Source: an uncultured Faecalibacterium sp.
GTDB taxonomy: Bacteria; Bacillota; Clostridia; Oscillospirales; Ruminococcaceae
Assembly (NCBI GenBank): GCA_900765105.1
Contig: CAAFQM010000170.1
Span: 1-25,344, forward strand
Direction of reading: 5' to 3'
Length of the DNA stretch: 25,344 nucleotides
Both the position numbers and the translations under genes were made by a program. The notes under the pieces were generated by a model that saw nothing but the letters and a program-made list of their open reading frames with translations, was not told the origin of the DNA and ran no database searches. Below, piece after piece: positions 21,465 through 25,344 of the stretch; the first letter of the stretch is position 1, and each line of letters starts with the position of its first letter.

Positions 21465-23492
21465 TCAGACGTTGTCGATGCCGGCCATCTGCTTGATGGC
21501 CTTCATGGCGAAGGTCAGGGTACGGCCCATGGCCACGCCTGCCATCAGGCAGGGGTAGTTGTTGGCAAAGAAGCTGCCGGACATATCGCCGGTGACGTAC
21601 AGGCCTTCCATGGGCTTGTTGTCGTTGTCCAGAGCCTGACCCTTTTCGTTGATGGCGATGCCCTGCTCGGTGGTCAGCAGGGAAGCACCCAGCCAGCAGC
21701 CGTAGAAGGGAGCCTTGCGGATGGCGCTCAGACGGTAAGCAGGCTTGCCGAAATCCTCGTCATTCTGCTTGTCGTACAGCTCGTTGTAACGCTCAACGGT
21801 GGCCAGGAAGGTGTCCTTTGCTTCGCCAGTGAAGCCCAGCTTGTCGGCCAGCTCTTCGATGGTGTCGCAGACGAACAGGGAACCGTCGGCCACAGCCTCA
21901 TCGACCTTGCCCTGGAAGTAGGTCTCGCCGCCGGCGCGGGTCTGAGCGGAGCAGCCGATGGTGTGGAAGCGCTTTGCGTCCTCCAGAATGTTAGCATCGC
22001 AGATCTGTGCGTAGACGCGGCCCGGCTGGTGAGCGGCAGCATAGACAATATCGTTGTAGGGGCTGCTCTCGTTGGCAAAGCGCTCGCCGTTACGGTTGAC
22101 CTTCAGGAAGGGCTGGGTGCCGGGGTTGTACTGGCGGATGTTGCCGGGGAAGGCCTTGCCGCCGAAGGCGGAGTCACTGTCCACGTAACCTGCATCCACG
22201 CCGGGAGCCACGATGCCGCGGTCAAACAGCATGGGAGCAGCTTCCTTGTCCAGGTTAGCACCGGCCCACACAGCAGCGCGGATGCCGTAGCCCTTGTCGG
22301 CGGGAGAGTAGGAGCAGGCGGTGGTGACGCTGGTGCCCAGCGGGTCCAGCTGCTCCATCATGTAGGGGTTGCCGGGGAAGCCGCCGCAGGCCAGCAGAAC
22401 GCCCTGATTTGCGTTGTAGCGGATGAAGTGGTCGTCCTCGGTGCTCTGGGCGATGATGCCGGTGATGCGGCCGGTCTCGTCCTTTTCCAGCTTGGCCAGG
22501 CTGGTCTTGAAGTCGATGCCGTAGCCCAGCTCTTCAATGTACTGCTTCAGCAGCTCGTTGCGGGCCACGCCACCGCTGCGGTCGTAGGTGTACTCGATCT
22601 CGGGGTACATGTAATCGGTGTTGTGCTCTGCGTTCTCGGCAGGCCACTTGGCCTCGTCGCCGCAGGTGTAGATCATGTTCACACCGTACTTGTCGGTCAT
22701 GATCTCGCGCACAAAGTTGATCATCTCGCCGGACTCGTTGATCCAGGTCTTGACGACGCGCTGGTCGCACTTGCCGGAAGCGTAGCGGGAGATCTCGCTC
22801 AGCAGCTTGGCGCGGTCCATCTGGATGCCGTTCTCCACAGAGCCGAAGCCGTCCACGGCGCCCACCCAGTGGCGGGTGTCCTGCACGTTGGCGTTCTGCT
22901 CGATGATGCGGAAGTTCAGGCCGTTCTTGGCGGCGAAAGCAGCGGCGAACATACCGCCGTTGCCGGCACCGACGATGACAATGTCGGTGTCCACGGTCTC
23001 GGTGATGGCAGCCTCGTCAATGTCGGGCTCGGTGCCCAGCCAGTCGTTTGCGTCGCCGGTGGGCAGCTGCACGCTGGAGACCACAGCCTCGCCCTTAGCC
23101 TGTGCGTAGCAGCTCTTGGCGGCCTTCATGACAGCGTCGGAGGTGATGGTGGAGCCGGACACGCCGTCGATCTCGGCAGAACCGGCAGCCAGCAGCTGCT
23201 CGCGCAGCTCGTCGGCAGCGGCAGCGCCGAAGGAAGCGGTCTCGCCGGAGGTATCGACCACGACATCGGTGACAGCGCTCTCGGAGAAGGTCATGGTGAC
23301 CTTGACAGTGGAGCTGATGCCCTCGGCGGTGCCCTCGTAGGTGCCGGGGATGTAGGTGCCGGCAGCGCCGGAAGCGGAGGTGGAGGCAGAACCGGAGGCG
23401 GCATTGCAGGCAGCCAGGGCGCCGGCGGTCACACCGCTCATGGCGGCAGCAGCGGCGATCTTCAGAAAGCCTTGGCGGGAGATCTTGTTCAT
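21465..23492 (-). CDS. Secreted FMN-binding/FAD-dependent reductase-like lipoprotein
   Basis: A 675-residue lipoprotein: MNKISRQGFLK...ALAAC, lipidated Cys at 29, then a Ser/Ala linker. Residues about 46-132 form an FMN-binding domain with the flavinylation-type motif DGVSGSTIT (109-117); T115 would carry covalent FMN attached by ApbE. From about 170 follows a FAD_binding_2 domain of the fumarate/urocanate reductase family, with the dinucleotide motif GAGNGG (175-180) and FLKVNRNGERFANE. Such proteins use electrons from the membrane to reduce small extracellular molecules. The usual HHTMGG and GANRLGG active-site motifs of fumarate reductases are replaced (LGASLLTTEQG and FFANNYPCLMAG), so the acceptor is probably not fumarate. 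No ApbE gene lies in the window. Its LysR neighbour is divergent. Confidence 0.9.
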   Translation of the reverse strand: MNKISRQGFLKIAAAAAMSGVTAGALAACNAASGSASTSASGAAGTYIPGTYEGTAEGISSTVKVTMTFSESAVTDVVVDTSGETASFGAAAADELREQLLAAGSAEIDGVSGSTITSDAVMKAAKSCYAQAKGEAVVSSVQLPTGDANDWLGTEPDIDEAAITETVDTDIVIVGAGNGGMFAAAFAAKNGLNFRIIEQNANVQDTRHWVGAVDGFGSVENGIQMDRAKLLSEISRYASGKCDQRVVKTWINESGEMINFVREIMTDKYGVNMIYTCGDEAKWPAENAEHNTDYMYPEIEYTYDRSGGVARNELLKQYIEELGYGIDFKTSLAKLEKDETGRITGIIAQSTEDDHFIRYNANQGVLLACGGFPGNPYMMEQLDPLGTSVTTACSYSPADKGYGIRAAVWAGANLDKEAAPMLFDRGIVAPGVDAGYVDSDSAFGGKAFPGNIRQYNPGTQPFLKVNRNGERFANESSPYNDIVYAAAHQPGRVYAQICDANILEDAKRFHTIGCSAQTRAGGETYFQGKVDEAVADGSLFVCDTIEELADKLGFTGEAKDTFLATVERYNELYDKQNDEDFGKPAYRLSAIRKAPFYGCWLGASLLTTEQGIAINEKGQALDNDNKPMEGLYVTGDMSGSFFANNYPCLMAGVAMGRTLTFAMKAIKQMAGIDNV

Positions 23493-23546
23493 GATTTTTC
23501 TCTCTTTCTTTTCTTCTTCGTGTGCAGGGATCCTTCTTCTCAGACA

Positions 23547-23564
23547 TCGACAATTTTTTGTCGA
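23547..23564. promoter_or_regulatory. Palindrome in the flavoprotein 5' leader
   Basis: TCGACA-N6-TGTCGA lies just downstream of the predicted minus-strand start site. It may be an operator for the divergent LysR protein or a 5' mRNA hairpin. Confidence 0.4.
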
Positions 23565-23574
23565 GCCGAGAAAG

Positions 23575-23603
23575 ATTATAACGCGAAACAACGCTGTTTA
23601 CAA
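23575..23603 (-). promoter_or_regulatory. Promoter of the flavoprotein gene
   Basis: On the minus strand: TTGTAA (23598-23603), a 17-nt spacer, TATAAT (23575-23580). Its -35 overlaps that of the divergent LysR promoter. Confidence 0.7.
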
Positions 23604-23625
23604 TTCATTTTTCTTATATTATAAT
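23586..23625 (+). promoter_or_regulatory. LysR promoter with overlapping palindrome
   Basis: TTTACA (23597-23602), a 17-nt spacer, TATAAT (23620-23625). The inverted repeat AAACA-N4-TGTTT (23586-23599) covers the -35 region shared with the divergent promoter, a natural place for a LysR-type regulator to bind both. Confidence 0.65.
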
Positions 23626-23662
23626 TTAGGAAAAACTAATCTATTGATGGAGGATGCCCGGA

Positions 23663-24586
23663 ATGAATCAAAGCGCGTTGGAAGGTTTTGTGAAGATCGT
23701 GGAGCTGAACAGCTATTCGGCGGCGGCCGAAGCACTGTATCTGTCGCAGTCGGCACTTTCGCAGCAGATCCGCACGCTGGAAGGGCAGCTGGGGTTCGAG
23801 CTGTTCCAGCACGTGCCCCGCAAGGTGCTGCTGACCCCGGCGGGGCAGGACTTTTACCCCCGGGCAAAGCAGATAATGGAGCTGTACCGGGAAGCCGTCC
23901 GCCACGGGCGGGCAGTCAAACAGCAGGCCAACCCGCCGGCGCGGCATCTGGAACTGGGCGTCTGCCATGCGGCGGTGCGGATGTTCGGGTACGACCTGTT
24001 TGCCCTTACCGGCGATCTGTGCCTTGCCTATGCGCCTGTCCTCAAGATCTGCGCCACCCGCAGCGAGCTGTGGCGCAGCCTGAAAAAAGGGGAGAGCGAC
24101 CTTGCTTTTCAGCTGGACAGCGCCGAAATTTACGCGCAGGGGCTGCAGTTCATCCCGCTGTTCTACATGCCGGAGGTGTGCATCCCCATCCATGCGCCGG
24201 CCGGGATGCCGCAGGGGCGGATGACGCTGGAACAGGCGCTGCAGTACCGCTGGCTGCCGGTGCGGGAAATGTACCAGACCGTTTACGAGACGGAACTGCT
24301 GCAGGAAGGTACCCACCGCGGGGCAGACATCACCCCGCCGGGCACAATCCGCAGCTCAAAATACGGCGGACCATCGCTGAAAATGGTTCCGCTGCTGTAC
24401 TACAGCCGCCCGGATCTGAGCTTTACCCAGCTGCTGGACTGGAACAAGGGCCACCGGTTCGGCATCGTGGTGAGGCAGAAGGCCGATGACCCGGCGGTGA
24501 CGGGCTATATCCGGGAGCTGCAGCAGGTTCTGCCGCCGCTGACAAAGCAGCTGTTCGGGGTGGAGCTGGAAAAAATAGAAGCGTGA
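23663..24586 (+). CDS. LysR-family transcriptional regulator
   Basis: A 307-residue regulator. The N-terminal helix-turn-helix is typical: FVKIVELNSYSAAAEALYLSQSALSQQIRTLEGQLGFELFQ, followed by the PRKVLLTPAGQDFYPRA stretch and a linker helix. The C-terminal ligand-binding domain (from about residue 95) is less conserved; the ligand is unknown. ATG 23663 is chosen because GGAGG (23649-23653) is 9 nt upstream; ATG 23654 abuts the SD. Its promoter overlaps that of the divergent flavoprotein gene, the standard layout for a LysR protein and its target. It would therefore sense the reductase substrate or a related metabolite, by inference. Confidence 0.93.
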   Translation: MNQSALEGFVKIVELNSYSAAAEALYLSQSALSQQIRTLEGQLGFELFQHVPRKVLLTPAGQDFYPRAKQIMELYREAVRHGRAVKQQANPPARHLELGVCHAAVRMFGYDLFALTGDLCLAYAPVLKICATRSELWRSLKKGESDLAFQLDSAEIYAQGLQFIPLFYMPEVCIPIHAPAGMPQGRMTLEQALQYRWLPVREMYQTVYETELLQEGTHRGADITPPGTIRSSKYGGPSLKMVPLLYYSRPDLSFTQLLDWNKGHRFGIVVRQKADDPAVTGYIRELQQVLPPLTKQLFGVELEKIEA

Positions 24587-24587
24587 A

Positions 24588-24625
24588 AAAAACCGGAGAC
24601 CTCCGTAGAGATCTCCGGTTTTTAA
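24588..24625. terminator. Bidirectional terminator between LysR and ABC exporter genes
   Basis: AACCGGAGA (24591-24599) pairs with TCTCCGGTT (24612-24620), flanked by A-run and T-run, so it works for both convergent genes. Confidence 0.85.
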
Positions 24626-24636
24626 AATATCTGTGT

Positions 24637-25344
24637 TTACTCCACCACGTCCTCAAACTGGCTGTTGTACAGGTCGGCGTAGAAGCCGCCGGCTTCCAGC
24701 AGCTGGTCGTGGGTGCCCTGCTCCACAATGTCGCCGTCCCGCATCACAAGGATGAGGTCGGCGTCCTTGATGGTGGACAGGCGGTGGGCGATAACAAAGC
24801 TGGTGCGGCCCTCCATCAGGCGGTCCATTGCGGTCTGGATGCGCTGCTCGGTGCGGGTGTCCACACTGCTGGTGGCCTCATCCAGAATGAGGATGCGATT
24901 GTCTGCCAGAATGGTGCGGGCGATGGTGAGCAGCTGCTTCTGGCCCTGACTGACGTTGGAAGCGTCTTCGTTCAGCTCCATCTGGTAGCCGCCGGGCAGG
25001 GTGCGGATAAAGTGGTCGGCGTTGGCAGCTTTTGCGGCGGCGATCACCTCTTCGTCGGTGGCGTCCAGACGGCCGTAGCGGATGTTCTCCATGATGGTGC
25101 CCTTGAACAGCCATGTGTCCTGCAGCACCATGCCGAAGCCCTCACGCAGGGCGCTGCGGTCAAAGTCCCGCACATCGTGGCCGTTCAGGGTGATGGAACC
25201 GGAATCCACATCATAGAAGCGCATGAGCAGCTTGACCATGGTGGTCTTGCCTGCGCCGGTGGGGCCGACAATAGCCACCTTCTGGCCGGGCTTGACCTCA
25301 CAGCTGAAATCGTGGATGACGGTCTTGTCCGGGGTGTAGCCGAA
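24637..25344 (-). CDS. ABC exporter, ATP-binding C-terminal part (5' end outside window)
   Basis: The last 235 residues of an ABC-type exporter half-transporter, open to the window edge. Visible motifs in order: FGYTPDKTVIHDFSCEVKPG (A-loop Tyr and strand), Walker A GPTGAGKTT, Q-loop VLQDTWLFKGTIMENIRYG, signature VSQGQKQL, Walker B ILILDEA, D-loop SSVD, H-loop AHRLST. The signature form and the TIMENIRYGR stretch are typical of multidrug/lipid exporters with a fused membrane domain (MdlB/YheH/LmrA-like), which should lie beyond 25344. Such proteins often pair with a second half-transporter. Substrate is unknown. Confidence 0.93.
   Translation of the reverse strand, partial: FGYTPDKTVIHDFSCEVKPGQKVAIVGPTGAGKTTMVKLLMRFYDVDSGSITLNGHDVRDFDRSALREGFGMVLQDTWLFKGTIMENIRYGRLDATDEEVIAAAKAANADHFIRTLPGGYQMELNEDASNVSQGQKQLLTIARTILADNRILILDEATSSVDTRTEQRIQTAMDRLMEGRTSFVIAHRLSTIKDADLILVMRDGDIVEQGTHDQLLEAGGFYADLYNSQFEDVVE

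Noticed and set aside
20617..21558. A 313-codon plus-strand frame opposite the MoxR gene
   Set aside because: Shadow of a well-recognised AAA+ gene, no SD or domain.
21963..23624. A 553-codon open frame on the plus strand
   Set aside because: It is the mirror of the flavoprotein gene, Gly/Val/Ala-rich, with no SD and no domain.
1..25344. CRISPR arrays, tRNA, rRNA, transposase or phage genes
   Set aside because: No regularly spaced direct repeats, no cloverleaf with a GTTCRA arm, and no recombinase or transposase motif was noticed by eye.

Overview
The window is GC-rich bacterial DNA. Its strong Shine-Dalgarno (SD) sequences, sigma-A-type promoters (TTGaNN, about 17 nt, TAtaaT) and T-tailed hairpin terminators point to a Gram-positive Firmicute. 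The gene content is obg next to Mini-III RNase, YesM/YesN-type two-component genes, TRAP and polar amino-acid transporters, and a secreted flavin-linked reductase. Together with the protein flavour this suggests a gut anaerobe of the Oscillospiraceae/Ruminococcaceae, most like Faecalibacterium. That assignment is an inference from recognition, not from a search.

Layout. (1) 1-4105 is a housekeeping block on the + strand: the end of obg, mrnC, an RsmB/NOP-family RNA m5C methyltransferase and yebC. A small Asn/Thr/Ser-rich protein lies on the opposite strand at 1291-1473. (2) 4130-9857 holds a YesM-type histidine kinase and YesN-type response regulator, then a structured repeat element, then a complete TRAP transporter operon (DctP, DctQ, DctM). 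(3) 9861-12570 holds a second, solo TRAP-type binding lipoprotein followed by two decayed loci. One is a response-regulator/histidine-kinase fusion remnant with an in-frame stop, a frameshift and no phospho-acceptor His. The other is the C-terminal part of a secreted SLH-like protein. Both remnants keep the same OmpR-type tandem box upstream. (4) 12679-16146 is an amino-acid ABC transporter operon (two permeases, ATPase, binding lipoprotein). Before it lies a promoter, a 27-codon leader ORF with 7 Cys codons among its first 11, and an intrinsic terminator. This looks like cysteine-responsive, ribosome-mediated attenuation of a cyst(e)ine transporter. (5) 16149-17553 is a monocistronic metal-dependent amidohydrolase. 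(6) 17574-21438 lies on the - strand: an unknown 257-aa protein, and a MoxR-type AAA+ ATPase with a VWA partner. (7) 21465-24586 is a secreted FMN-binding/FAD reductase-like lipoprotein divergent from a LysR regulator, with overlapping promoters. (8) The window ends inside an ABC exporter ATPase.

How the parts fit. The two-component pair probably controls the adjacent TRAP operon, whose promoter has a good -10 but no convincing -35. The Cys-rich leader gives the otherwise generic amino-acid ABC transporter a likely substrate and a control mechanism. The LysR protein probably controls the divergent reductase. No tRNA, rRNA, CRISPR array, transposase or phage gene was seen. Two copies of a 141-187 bp repeat with 11-bp terminal inverted repeats (620-760 and 6507-6693) are the only clear dispersed element.
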